From positions 24,475 through 88,474 of the forward strand of contig SVAL01000007.1 in assembly GCA_015059405.1 (NCBI GenBank): a stretch of 64,000 bases of DNA, read 5' to 3'. The notes beneath the pieces were generated by a model. That model made no database searches. It had not been told where the DNA came from and was given only the letters and a program-made list of their open reading frames with translations. Source of the stretch: Bacillota bacterium. Its GTDB lineage: Bacteria > Bacillota_I > Bacilli_A > RF39 > UBA660. Position numbers and translations under genes: made by a program. Below are positions 16,969-26,159 of the stretch, piece by piece. Positions within the stretch are counted from its first letter, which is position 1, and each line of letters begins with the position of its first letter.

Positions 16969-19335
16969 TTATCCCCCTACACCAGTACCATATTTGCATG
17001 TACTACCACTTCTACCTTGATAGTCAATTGTCCAATAAACTTTATATTCTTTTGAATTACCCGCGTTGTCTGTTGCGTAGAAGGTCGTTGTTTTATAGCA
17101 TGGCGCTGAACTACAACCATGAGATCCTGATGAATCTCCAGATGGTGCTACTGAAGCTACTCCACTTGTTGCATCAGCAAATACTCCACTATTAGTAACT
17201 GGTCCAGAGTTATACCAATAATATCTTAAATCAGAACCACTACAAGCAAGTATACTACAACTATTAGATCCACATGAACGACTTTGGAACCAACTTGTTA
17301 TAGCACCCCAACTTGAATTATACCCTGTATATCCGAAACCTGATATTCCACCGTTTTTATATGGGGCTACTGTATCTTTTTTGAAAGTTTTCGAACTATA
17401 TCCTGTGTTTCCAGCATTATCTTTTACATAACAATAATATGTAATACCCGTTGTATCAGAAGTTATTGTATCTGTTTCTGTACCACCATAACTTGGACTT
17501 GAATCTGTCGACAAGTTATGTGAATGAATTTCACTTTTGTGAGTTCCGTTATCTGTTCTTGTTGTCGAAAGGCTTATATTAGATCTAAACCATCCATTGT
17601 TTCCGGCTGTACCTGTACCAGAAATAGAACAACTAGGTGCTGTTTTATCTATCATAATTTTGCTTCCCGCACTTATTGTACACTTTCCTACCTTATCGCA
17701 CACTTTAAAATATACATCTTGATTTCTTTCAGCGGAGAATGGTGATGTTACAAAAGTTGTTTTTTCATATGAGTTATAATCAGCGGAATCGTATTTTTTC
17801 CAATCACTTTTATCATAACTGTAATACCAATAATCATTACCTGAATTTGTATCAGTAGAAGATACAGTTACAGAGAAATCATAATTAACCCACTTATTGG
17901 CATTTGAATTTGTGATTGAAATTGCTGGTGGTGGTGTTGTATCTCTTTTTACCATTGTAGAAGCACAACTTCCTTTATTCCCAGCACTATCTACTACATA
18001 TCCATAGTAAACAATACCATTTGAATCCGTATTCATTACTTTAGTAGCTTTATTATCATATGAGGTTACAGCATCTTCATCCATACTTTGTGTTGTAATA
18101 AGATATTTAGACATTACATCTTTTGATTCTAATTTAAATGTTACGTCACCAGTATAATAACTTCCTACTTTTGGACCATCTGGTGTTAATGTACATTTTG
18201 GTTTTGTTCTATCAATATTAATTATTGTATGATCTGTTGTACATTGTCCTGCTTTGTTACAAGCTTTTATATATACTTCTTCATTTCTTTCTTTTTCGAA
18301 TGGAGATGTTACATATTTATCTTTTTCATATGAATCATATTCTGGTTTATCATATTTTGTCCAATTTTCTTCATCAAAACTATAATACCAATATTCAAGA
18401 CCTGATTCAGGATCAGTTCCTTCTACTGTTAAACTAAATGGTTTATTTGTTGGATTACCTCCTGTTGGATTAACAATTTTTATATTTATTGGTCCAGTTG
18501 TATCTCTTTTTACAGTTATACTGCATGTTGAAGTAAATCCTTCTGTATCTTTAACAAAACCATAATATGTAGTACCTTTTGTATCTACAGTTAACTCAGC
18601 ATTTTGTAAGTAGTTATAGTCAACATCTTGTTCTGTTGATAAACCATATTCAACTACAGATCCTTTAGTAGTTAAATGAATATCTACATCTGATGTATAC
18701 CAGTTATTTGTTCCTTTAGTTCCTTTAGCAGTTATAAGACAACTAACTTCTTCATCAGTGGTTCCACCGGATGTTCCTCCACCTTCTGGAATAGAAGTGT
18801 TTGCGACTTTTACTTCAATATTAGCAAAAGTTCCATCGTTATAACATACTATTATTCTTTTATAATTGTCATATGTAGCTCCTGCTGGTTGTTTATAGTC
18901 ATCTAAACTAGCAATATAATCTCTTGCTGCACGATCAAAATCTACATCATTTTTTAAAGAAGTTGTTTTTATTCTTTCTGTTCTATACCAAGTAATATAT
19001 ATTTTATCTACATTTAAATATGTATCACCTAATAATTTCCAACAGTAATTTTCTTTATCTAAGTTCTTATCACTACATAAATCTTCTCTTTCATAGATTT
19101 TATATGGATTACTTCCTAGATTAAGAATTTCTTCTGAATTATCATCTTCTAATATCATCGTTCTTATTAAATTGGCATTGTATGCTCCGTTAATAGTATC
19201 GTATTTTTCCATTGCTTCATATTGTCCCACTAATGGTACAACGTTAACAAACAAGAATGTAAATAGCGATAGAACAAATACCCCTACTACAATTGCTTCT
19301 GCTAATAAGAATCCTTTTTTATTCATTTTTCTCAT
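16969..19335 (-). CDS. Large pseudopilin-like protein with alternating Ig-like repeats (788 aa)
   Basis: The N-terminus M-R-K-M-N-K-K-G-F-L-L-A-E-A then a hydrophobic helix (about 9-35) matches a class III prepilin leader with Glu at mature +5 (F-L-L-A-E). After a pilin-like region to about residue 195 come five Ig-like modules alternating between two types: one with a Cys-rich start and A-G-N-x-G closing motif followed by K-R-D-T-T, the other with W-Y-Y-S and a Y-x-S-Y-E-K-x-x-x-V-T-S-P-F core closing before D-x-T-x-P. A Cys/Ser/Gly-rich C-terminal region (about 660-788) follows. Divergent from pilB. Likely a tip adhesin or major surface fibre component (inference). Confidence 0.8.
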   Translation of the reverse strand: MRKMNKKGFLLAEAIVVGVFVLSLFTFLFVNVVPLVGQYEAMEKYDTINGAYNANLIRTMILEDDNSEEILNLGSNPYKIYEREDLCSDKNLDKENYCWKLLGDTYLNVDKIYITWYRTERIKTTSLKNDVDFDRAARDYIASLDDYKQPAGATYDNYKRIIVCYNDGTFANIEVKVANTSIPEGGGTSGGTTDEEVSCLITAKGTKGTNNWYTSDVDIHLTTKGSVVEYGLSTEQDVDYNYLQNAELTVDTKGTTYYGFVKDTEGFTSTCSITVKRDTTGPINIKIVNPTGGNPTNKPFSLTVEGTDPESGLEYWYYSFDEENWTKYDKPEYDSYEKDKYVTSPFEKERNEEVYIKACNKAGQCTTDHTIINIDRTKPKCTLTPDGPKVGSYYTGDVTFKLESKDVMSKYLITTQSMDEDAVTSYDNKATKVMNTDSNGIVYYGYVVDSAGNKGSCASTMVKRDTTPPPAISITNSNANKWVNYDFSVTVSSTDTNSGNDYWYYSYDKSDWKKYDSADYNSYEKTTFVTSPFSAERNQDVYFKVCDKVGKCTISAGSKIMIDKTAPSCSISGTGTAGNNGWFRSNISLSTTRTDNGTHKSEIHSHNLSTDSSPSYGGTETDTITSDTTGITYYCYVKDNAGNTGYSSKTFKKDTVAPYKNGGISGFGYTGYNSSWGAITSWFQSRSCGSNSCSILACSGSDLRYYWYNSGPVTNSGVFADATSGVASVAPSGDSSGSHGCSSAPCYKTTTFYATDNAGNSKEYKVYWTIDYQGRSGSTCKYGTGVGG

Positions 19336-19646
19336 ATCTAATCACTTACCCTCATCGATTATAATCTATTTTCATTATATAATATCTTTTTATATTCTAC
19401 TAGATTATTTTTAATTTTTTTAAATTTATTTTTTTATTTTTCTTTATATATATATTTATAAATTATTTTTACTTTACATTATATTTGTAAACCTTTTTTT
19501 AAAACTCCTTTATTTACTTAGATTTTGAAAATTACTATTTTTTTATCTTGAAAATTTTGTCTCCTTTTATTGATTATATTTTGAAACTATTATATAATTA
19601 ATTAGAATATTAAACTAGACAGAAGTCTAAAAAGGGGCAATAAAAT
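19336..19646. other. Divergent intergenic region between pseudopilin and pilB genes
   Basis: This 311-base AT-rich stretch holds no open reading frame. It contains the pilB promoter (19570-19598) and the leader of the opposite gene, with TATAAT-like boxes on the minus strand at about 19361-19378 but no convincing -35. No structured RNA or repeat was recognised. Confidence 0.6.
19570..19598 (+). promoter_or_regulatory. Promoter of the pilB-like gene
   Basis: TTGATT (19570-19575), 17-nt spacer, TATAAT (19593-19598), about 49 nt upstream of the ATG. The gene has an AAGGGG ribosome site. Confidence 0.7.
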
Positions 19647-21698
19647 ATGGTAGAGTATGATTTCGTCAAGGTTCCGATAGTTGATATCGTTAACCAAATA
19701 ATTTTATATGCAGCACAACACAGGGCCAGTGATATACATTTTGACCCCTTAGAAGATGCATTAATGGTTCGTATGAGGGTCGATGGTGATTTACAAAACC
19801 ACTCTCTTGTACCTAAAGTTTATGAAAGAAATCTTATTACAAGAATTAAGTTAGTTTCTGCGATGAATATTACAGAAACTCGTCTTCCACAAGATGGTGC
19901 GATTAAAGGTCGTATTGGTGGTAGAGATTTGGATATGCGTGTATCTATCTTACCTACTAACGAGGGTGAAAAGTGCGTTATCCGTATCTTGGACTTCCAA
20001 AAAGGTTTAAGTGGATTAGATGGTTTAGGATTTACTCCTAAAAACTTTGCTAAAATAGAAAAAATGCTTGCAGTACCTAATGGTATTATCCTAGTTACTG
20101 GGGCTACTGGATCTGGTAAATCTACTACTACTTATTCAATGTTATCTGCTTTAAATAAAGAAGAAACTAACGTTATTACAGTAGAAGATCCGATAGAAAT
20201 GAATATTGAAGGTATTAACCAAGTACAAGTTAATAGTGAAATTGGTATGACCTTTGCTGCTGCACTTAGATCAATCTTACGTCAAGACCCGAACGTTATT
20301 CTTATTGGGGAAATGCGTGATGAAGAAACAGCGCAAATCGCAGTTCGTGCCGCTATTACTGGGCACTTAGTTTTATCTACAATCCATACTAACAATGCTC
20401 TTGCTACTTTGGAACGTCTATTTGATATGGGTGTTGAAAGATACATGGTTGCAACTTCAGTTGTTGGTATCATTTCACAAAGACTTGCTAGAACATTATG
20501 TGATAAATGTAAAAAATTAAGACCTACTACAAAATATGAAAGATATATGTTTGCTAGGGTTTTACATAAAAAAGTAAAAGAAACTTATGAACCAGTTGGT
20601 TGTAGTGAGTGTCATGGTGGATTTAAAGGACGTATTGCTATTCATGAAGTATTATATATTTCTGAGCACTTGCGTGATATGATTTCTGATGAATCTGTTG
20701 ATAAAGAACAATTACGTGATGATGTATATGGTAATGGTGATACTACTACATTATTACAAGATGCTTTACAAAAGGTTATTATGGGACATACTACATTCCA
20801 AGAAATATATCGTGTTGTTGATATCGACGTTGACTTAGATAATGCTATTAAAGCTGATATTGGAATTAATGAAGCTGGTGAAGAAGTTATCGATGTTGAA
20901 GAAGATGCAGATTGGATGACATTTGATGGTACATTCGATGATGAACTTGAACTTATTGATATTGAAAATACTGATGAAAATGACTTACCTACTCTTGATA
21001 CTTCTATTATTAATGTTGATGAATTCTTATGGCAATTTAATAAAAAACTTGATGCTAGTGATCCAGAGTTTGTTAAATTCTTCATACTTGAAGATAAAAA
21101 GATTATGGATGAAGAAGTTCTTGCTAAAGAAAATGAACGTAAGTTATTTAGAGAATTTATTGAACAATATGATGCTAAGTTAACTAAAGCTAAGATGGAT
21201 AAATTATTTAAAGAATTCTTATCACAATATGATGATCAATTTGGAGAAGAAAAGAAATTAAGTAAAGAACAAGAGGATGAAGCATTTAGAAAATTCTTAG
21301 CTGAATATGATAATAAAGTTCAACAAAGAATTCTACATGAAAAAGAATTAGAAGCTGAAATTGGTGATTTAATTGATATATTTGATAATAATAGTTTAAT
21401 TACTGATTTAGGATTAGTTGAAGATCCTTCAACAATTAAAAATTTAGATGATATTGTTAAAGGTCAAAAAGATGAAGAAATCTCTAATAATGAAGAAGTT
21501 GTTTTATATGAAAAAAATACTTTAGATAATATTATTGGTGGATATGGTGCAGTTGAAGAAAGAAGAAATAATATTTTAGATTTAACTAATGTTGAATTTA
21601 ATTACAAAGAAATTCTTGATTTGATAGATGCATATTCTGATAAAGGTCCTTCTATTCAAGATGTAGTTGATGATACAATTGGAGAAATGATTAATTAA
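19647..21698 (+). CDS. pilB: PilB/GspE-type secretion ATPase with novel C-terminal repeat region (683 aa)
   Basis: Assembly ATPase for type IV pili or a related fibre. The core has A-S-D-I-H-F near residue 30, Walker A G-A-T-G-S-G-K-S-T (about 151-159), Asp box with conserved Glu, Walker B I-L-I-G-E-M-R-D-E-E (about 216), the H-T-N-N-A motif, and a C-x2-C...C-x2-C zinc site (about 285-322). It starts directly at the ATPase N2 domain, without the N-terminal MshEN/T2SSE-N domain of typical PilB. After about residue 400 comes an acidic extension of 280 residues with repeats of F-[IL]-x-x-Y-D at about 500, 520 and 546. It probably polymerises the prepilin-like proteins found in this window; pilC, pilD and pilT are not present here. 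Confidence 0.92.
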   Translation: MVEYDFVKVPIVDIVNQIILYAAQHRASDIHFDPLEDALMVRMRVDGDLQNHSLVPKVYERNLITRIKLVSAMNITETRLPQDGAIKGRIGGRDLDMRVSILPTNEGEKCVIRILDFQKGLSGLDGLGFTPKNFAKIEKMLAVPNGIILVTGATGSGKSTTTYSMLSALNKEETNVITVEDPIEMNIEGINQVQVNSEIGMTFAAALRSILRQDPNVILIGEMRDEETAQIAVRAAITGHLVLSTIHTNNALATLERLFDMGVERYMVATSVVGIISQRLARTLCDKCKKLRPTTKYERYMFARVLHKKVKETYEPVGCSECHGGFKGRIAIHEVLYISEHLRDMISDESVDKEQLRDDVYGNGDTTTLLQDALQKVIMGHTTFQEIYRVVDIDVDLDNAIKADIGINEAGEEVIDVEEDADWMTFDGTFDDELELIDIENTDENDLPTLDTSIINVDEFLWQFNKKLDASDPEFVKFFILEDKKIMDEEVLAKENERKLFREFIEQYDAKLTKAKMDKLFKEFLSQYDDQFGEEKKLSKEQEDEAFRKFLAEYDNKVQQRILHEKELEAEIGDLIDIFDNNSLITDLGLVEDPSTIKNLDDIVKGQKDEEISNNEEVVLYEKNTLDNIIGGYGAVEERRNNILDLTNVEFNYKEILDLIDAYSDKGPSIQDVVDDTIGEMIN

Positions 21699-21721
21699 GA
21701 GTACAATTAGTACTCTTTTTT
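21698..21721 (+). terminator. Terminator of pilB-like gene
   Basis: AGAGTAC, 5-nt loop, GTACTCT and a T run, immediately after the stop. Confidence 0.85.
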
Positions 21722-21733
21722 ATTGCATAAAAA

Positions 21734-21755
21734 AAGAAATGAGAAATCATTTCTT
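21734..21755 (-). terminator. Terminator of the thyA-folA-tmk operon
   Basis: A 9-bp stem AAGAAATGA/TCATTTCTT with 4-nt loop, followed by seven T on the minus strand, overlapping the tmk stop. Confidence 0.85.
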
Positions 21756-22431
21756 ATTCATAATCTTGTAAAACTATTTTTAAAACATCTTCATGAATAT
21801 CTTCTTTAGTTCTAATAGTATTATCTATTACACATTTAATAGTACTCCAATTATATAATTCAGATAATTCTATATATGATGCTTCAGCATGTTTTAGATG
21901 TTCTGGATTTTTTTCGTGTTCATCTAAAAATTCTCTATTTTTCTTTAATTCTAAAGATTGTTCATATGGCATATGTAAGAAAATAGTAATGTCTGGTTTA
22001 GGAAGTCCTAAAAGCCAATATTCTAGACGATCTATCCATTGATACATATTAATACGTTCTTCTTTATCTAATATTTTACCACCTTGATGAGCCATATTAG
22101 ATGTTGTATATCTATCTAGAATAACAAAGTATCCTTTTTCTAAGTATTCTAATGCTTCATTGATATTATATTTTCTATCAGCAGCATAATATAGACATGC
22201 CACTTTAGGATCTACACTATTAGCACCTTCAGTAAATAGTGATTCACTTATTTCAGGTTTTCCTAAATAGCATCCCCCTACTATTTTACCAGTTGGTGTT
22301 TCATATTTAGGAAATCCCATACGATATACTTTGTGTCCTAATTTATTTAATTTTTCTTCTAATAATTTAGATTGTGTTTCTTTTCCTGAACAATCAGTTC
22401 CTTCTATTACTATTAATTTACCTTTTTCCAT
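21754..22431 (-). CDS. tmk: Thymidylate kinase (225 aa)
   Basis: Phosphorylates dTMP to dTDP. The P-loop reads E-G-T-D-C-S-G-K-E-T-Q, in which the residue after Lys is Glu rather than Ser/Thr; this variant is seen in a subgroup of thymidylate kinases. D-R-Y-T-T-S-N (about 95-101) is the conserved dTMP-binding region and the LID follows. It sits 1 nt after folA and two genes after thyA, so a single transcript supplies dTMP, recycles folate and makes dTDP. SD AGGAGAAAG lies inside the folA end. Confidence 0.92.
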   Translation of the reverse strand: MEKGKLIVIEGTDCSGKETQSKLLEEKLNKLGHKVYRMGFPKYETPTGKIVGGCYLGKPEISESLFTEGANSVDPKVACLYYAADRKYNINEALEYLEKGYFVILDRYTTSNMAHQGGKILDKEERINMYQWIDRLEYWLLGLPKPDITIFLHMPYEQSLELKKNREFLDEHEKNPEHLKHAEASYIELSELYNWSTIKCVIDNTIRTKEDIHEDVLKIVLQDYE

Positions 22432-22432
22432 A

Positions 22433-22915
22433 TTACTTTCTCCTATATACCATATGCTTATATTTTATACCTTTATCTTCATTTTCTCTTATAAGTTCGC
22501 TTGTATAATCATCTTTATTAAATTCTGGGAAGTAAACATCAGCATCTTTACAACTTGCTTCTACTTCAGTTAAATATAAGCTTTCACAGTCATTAATAAA
22601 TTGTTTATATATACTAGCACCACCTATAATAAAAATCTCTTCTTCTCGGTCTTTCATTGACTCTAAGAATGTTTCTTTATTGTGAAATATTTCTATATCT
22701 GGATCTAATTCTCTATCTTTAAATGTAAAAACTATATATTTACGACCTGGTAGTCGTTTAGGTAAAGATAAGTATGTATTATATCCCATGGCTATTGTCT
22801 TACCCATTGTTGTTTCTTTAAAAAATTTTAAATCTCCAGGTAAATGCCAAATAAGATTATTATCTTTTCCTAATTCATTATTTTCACCTATTGCAGCAAT
22901 TAATGATAATTTCAT
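22433..22915 (-). CDS. folA: Dihydrofolate reductase (160 aa)
   Basis: Reduces dihydrofolate produced by thymidylate synthase. Conserved A-A-I-G...L-G-K-D-N-x-L-I-W-H-L-P-G-D-L-K-F-F-K (active-site acid Asp about 28), G-Y-N-T-Y, L-P-G-R and I-I-G-G-A-S-I-Y are all visible. The start codon follows the thyA stop by one base and has no Shine-Dalgarno of its own, which suggests translational coupling to thyA. Confidence 0.96.
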   Translation of the reverse strand: MKLSLIAAIGENNELGKDNNLIWHLPGDLKFFKETTMGKTIAMGYNTYLSLPKRLPGRKYIVFTFKDRELDPDIEIFHNKETFLESMKDREEEIFIIGGASIYKQFINDCESLYLTEVEASCKDADVYFPEFNKDDYTSELIRENEDKGIKYKHMVYRRK

Positions 22916-22916
22916 A

Positions 22917-23819
22917 TTATTGAGCTATTGGGAATTTAATAGGTCCCATATGTTGATATTTTTTAACTTTTACATCTTTTAGTTCACGAGAATTATCTAT
23001 TTCATAGAAATCAGTTACTTCTGGATTAATCCATAGTTCTGGTGCTGGTAAGTGTCCTTGTTCATCAAAACGTCTTATTTGTTCTTTAATACCTTCTACT
23101 TGATTAACATAGATATGTGCATCTTTAATACTCCAATCAATTGTACCTACTTCAAGTCCAGTACAATGTGCAAGTAATGATAATAATACTGCATATTGTG
23201 TTACATTAAATGGAAGGCCAAGTGGTACATCACAACTTCTTTGGTGTACCCAACAATTAAGTTTTCCATCTGTAACGTCCCATTCACTACTCCATACACA
23301 AGATGGAAGTACTGCAGTATCTACAAACTGATCTTGCCATAAACTAAGTACCATTCTTCTATCGTTTGGATTATTTTTTAATCTATCTATTAATTTATCT
23401 ATTAAATGGAAATTTTTTACTATCCATCCATAAGCAGTACCAATTGTATGAGCCCATTCTTCACCAAAATATTTTTCAACTTCTGTTTTTTCTAGTATAC
23501 CTTCGGCATTTGGTAACATTTGAGTAGCTCGCCAATAACCATCTTCTGCAATTTCCCATTCATCCCAAATTTTAACTCCACGTTCTTGTAACCATCTAAC
23601 ATCATTTGATTGTTGTTGGTAAATCCAAAGCATTTCAATAATAGCTGCTTTAAAATATAATTGTTTTGTAGTTAAAACAGGAAATTCTTCACTTAAATCA
23701 AAATGAAAGTGATGAGATGGAATTTTAATTGTATTAGTTCCCGTTCTGTTTTCTACTTCTACCCCTTCAGTTAAAATCTTTTTACATAAGTTGATATAAT
23801 CAACATCAAATTTTGACAT
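22917..23819 (-). CDS. thyA: Thymidylate synthase ThyA (300 aa)
   Basis: Converts dUMP to dTMP using methylenetetrahydrofolate. Recognised by R-T-G-T-N-T near the N-terminus, catalytic Cys in L-P-S-C-V-W (about 173), Q-R-S-C-D-V-P-L-G-L-P-F-N and H-I-Y-V-N. In many ThyA proteins the catalytic Cys sits in P-C-H; here it is P-S-C-V-W. The rest is normal and length suits the family. GGAGG lies upstream. First of the thyA-folA-tmk run, 4 nt after the HD-domain gene. Confidence 0.95.
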   Translation of the reverse strand: MSKFDVDYINLCKKILTEGVEVENRTGTNTIKIPSHHFHFDLSEEFPVLTTKQLYFKAAIIEMLWIYQQQSNDVRWLQERGVKIWDEWEIAEDGYWRATQMLPNAEGILEKTEVEKYFGEEWAHTIGTAYGWIVKNFHLIDKLIDRLKNNPNDRRMVLSLWQDQFVDTAVLPSCVWSSEWDVTDGKLNCWVHQRSCDVPLGLPFNVTQYAVLLSLLAHCTGLEVGTIDWSIKDAHIYVNQVEGIKEQIRRFDEQGHLPAPELWINPEVTDFYEIDNSRELKDVKVKKYQHMGPIKFPIAQ

Positions 23820-23823
23820 ATTA

Positions 23824-24408
23824 TTACTCCTCCACTATATTATTGTTTTCATCGAAATGAATATCGATTACTTTTCTACTTGCTAGAAAATCACACATAT
23901 GAACAAAATTCTGATATTTAGATTTAGGGTAAGGTAAAACTTCATTACCATTATAATCTTGTGTCCAAGGTCCCATATGAGATGCTATAACATCGGATAA
24001 GAATTTTATTTCATCGTCACTGTAGTTTAAGTTCGCTTTATTTTCTTTAATATAATCCCCTATTAATAGTGGATGTTCAAATTTAGTGTACCTACTACAT
24101 TCTTTCCCCTTTTTTAAACCATCATGAAGCATTAATGCAATTAGCATTAAATCTTTTTCTTCTTCAGTATATTTATTCCCGATTGCTGGATCACTTAGTA
24201 ACTCATAAGCAATTCTAACTGCAGCCTTTGTATGTCTTACTAATCCACCATTACCTTGTGCATATCTAGGATGATATTTTCCAGTTGATGCAGCTTCTAC
24301 TTCAAAGAAATAATCAGGTAAGCCATCAATTAAGTACATCGCATCATTTTTGTATGATTCATTTTTTATATACTTTAACTCTTGTTCAAAAATTGCTACT
24401 TTATTCAT
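23824..24408 (-). CDS. HD-domain phosphohydrolase (194 aa)
   Basis: Metal-dependent hydrolase fold with H-x-n (R-H-T-K-A-A), the H-D pair in L-M-L-H-D-G, and later H-P and S-H-M-G-P-W metal-site residues. Substrate unknown; its position between hemW and thyA in an apparent operon suggests a nucleotide or nucleic-acid substrate (inference). The ATG overlaps the hemW stop and has GGAGG 5 nt upstream. Confidence 0.8.
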   Translation of the reverse strand: MNKVAIFEQELKYIKNESYKNDAMYLIDGLPDYFFEVEAASTGKYHPRYAQGNGGLVRHTKAAVRIAYELLSDPAIGNKYTEEEKDLMLIALMLHDGLKKGKECSRYTKFEHPLLIGDYIKENKANLNYSDDEIKFLSDVIASHMGPWTQDYNGNEVLPYPKSKYQNFVHMCDFLASRKVIDIHFDENNNIVEE

Positions 24409-25504
24409 TACTACCTCCTATAAAATTTATTAGAATAGAATTAGATAAATACAGTTTATCTTTAGGTATTTTTATATACCCTTCTTTATCTTCTAATAAA
24501 TTTTTATCAATCATATTTATTATATCAAATATTTCTTCTATTTTGAAATTATATTTACTAAAGAAGTCATCTTTTTTTATACCTTTAATTTTTCTTAATC
24601 CTAGAATCATTTCATTTTCCATATCTATTTCTTTAGTAATTATATCTTTTTCTTTTATATAATTTCCTTTTAAATAATTATTAAAACTACTAGTATTGGT
24701 ATATCTAATGTTATTAATGTATCCCCCAGATGAAAGTCCAAAGCCATAATACTTATCATTATTCCAATAAGTTAAATTATGTTTTGATGAATACCCTTCT
24801 TTAGAAAAATTACTTATTTCATAGTGAATATATCCTAATTCTTCTAAATATTTAATTATATGATAATACATATTAGACTCTAATTCTTCATCAATTGGTT
24901 TTGTTTTATCTATATACAATTTAGTATGCTCTTCTAATATTAATGAATATATAGATATGTGTGGTACATTTAATTCTTTAAAGAAGTTCAAATCGTTATC
25001 TAAATCTTCTATAGTTTCATTCGGGAATGCATACATTAAATCTATATTTATATTAGTAAAATATTCTTTTACTAGTTTTATTTTATTTTTTATTTCTTCT
25101 TTATTATTATATCTATTTAAAAACTTATAGAATTTTTCGTTGATTGTTTCTATGCCAATACTTATTCTATTTACTTTATTATTTTTTAATATCTCTAATA
25201 ATTCTTTATTAATGTCACAAATATTACATTCGAAAGTAAATTCATATTGTTGTTTTATATTTAATTGATTAGTAATAGAAAATAATTTATCAAGTTGTTT
25301 TTTTGACAAACTTGATGGTGTTCCACCACCAATATATATAGTTTTTAGATATTCTTTGTTATATCTTTTATTTACTTCATTTTCTAATTCAGTTAAATAA
25401 TCATCTACAAATTTTTCGTTATAAAACATCTTACAAAAATCACAATATGAACATATTTCCTTACAAAAAGGAATATGTAGATATAAAGATTCTATTTCTT
25501 TCAT
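24401..25504 (-). CDS. hemW: Radical SAM heme chaperone HemW-like (367 aa)
   Basis: YggW/HemW family, related to coproporphyrinogen dehydrogenase HemN. N-terminal Y-L-H-I-P-F-C then C-x3-C-x2-C (about residues 16-23, with an adjacent fourth Cys), G-G-G-T-P-S, N-R-I-S-I-G, and Y-E-I-S-N-F typical of HemW. Characterised members bind heme and insert it into respiratory proteins rather than oxidise porphyrinogen. The ATG at 25504 has AAGGAG 8 nt away; an in-frame GTG-type extension (M-C-N) is rejected. It lies near lepA as in many Firmicutes. Confidence 0.92.
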   Translation of the reverse strand: MKEIESLYLHIPFCKEICSYCDFCKMFYNEKFVDDYLTELENEVNKRYNKEYLKTIYIGGGTPSSLSKKQLDKLFSITNQLNIKQQYEFTFECNICDINKELLEILKNNKVNRISIGIETINEKFYKFLNRYNNKEEIKNKIKLVKEYFTNINIDLMYAFPNETIEDLDNDLNFFKELNVPHISIYSLILEEHTKLYIDKTKPIDEELESNMYYHIIKYLEELGYIHYEISNFSKEGYSSKHNLTYWNNDKYYGFGLSSGGYINNIRYTNTSSFNNYLKGNYIKEKDIITKEIDMENEMILGLRKIKGIKKDDFFSKYNFKIEEIFDIINMIDKNLLEDKEGYIKIPKDKLYLSNSILINFIGGSNE

Positions 25505-25526
25505 ATTACACACTCCTTCTTTTAAA

Positions 25527-26159
25527 TTATTTATTTCTTAAAGATTTTTCTCTTTGTTTAGTCTTTCTCTTAATTAGTCTTAATTCTTTTGGTGTTAGAG
25601 ACTCAATGTTATTTAAATTTATCCCTTCATCATACATAGTTTTAGGATATATTACTTCTTCTTCAGGATAAACAAAGTTATTTGTACTATCAGTTATATA
25701 ACTATCGACATCTTCTCTAATCATTTGATTTACTTTATCTTTATTTTCTAAAAGCCATGATATAGTTTTCATTTCTCTATATACTTTAGATCCTGTTTTA
25801 TTTAAAGACATTGATGTTCCTAAAAGTAAGAAAGCTACTCCTCCTAAAGTATTTCCTGTTAGAAAGTTAGCAGTTGATAAAAACACATCTGCTCCTAATA
25901 AGGTTATTTTAATACCATTCATGATACCTGAATGTATTCCAACTTTTCTTTTAATCTTTCTAAAACTTTTTTCTTGTTCTTGTTTTATTTCTTCTAAAGA
26001 TACTTCTTTTGTTGGTACTATTTTAGTACGCCCATCCATATATTCTATTTTAATATGATCATTTTCTTTAGTTAGATGATAATTTTGAATAGTAGTATTA
26101 TACATTTTATTACTAATAAAAATACCATTATTTTGTGCTAGTGATATATAATTATACAT
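25527..26159 (-). CDS. Two-helix membrane protein of unknown family, paralogue B (210 aa)
   Basis: Soluble N-terminal region (about 1-85) with alternating strands, two hydrophobic segments (about 88-130), then a charged C-terminal tail. It shares order and several motifs with the adjacent upstream gene: W-[IL]-[IL]-E-[HN]-K before a C-terminal Y-[ED]-E-G-I-N-L-x-N-I. They look like a tandem duplication with strong divergence. Not recognised; it overlaps its neighbour by 8 nt. Confidence 0.6.
   Translation of the reverse strand: MYNYISLAQNNGIFISNKMYNTTIQNYHLTKENDHIKIEYMDGRTKIVPTKEVSLEEIKQEQEKSFRKIKRKVGIHSGIMNGIKITLLGADVFLSTANFLTGNTLGGVAFLLLGTSMSLNKTGSKVYREMKTISWLLENKDKVNQMIREDVDSYITDSTNNFVYPEEEVIYPKTMYDEGINLNNIESLTPKELRLIKRKTKQREKSLRNK

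Noticed and set aside
20642..21085. 147-residue minus-strand frame inside the pilB-like gene
   Set aside because: Ser-rich shadow of acidic repeats on the other strand; no start signal.
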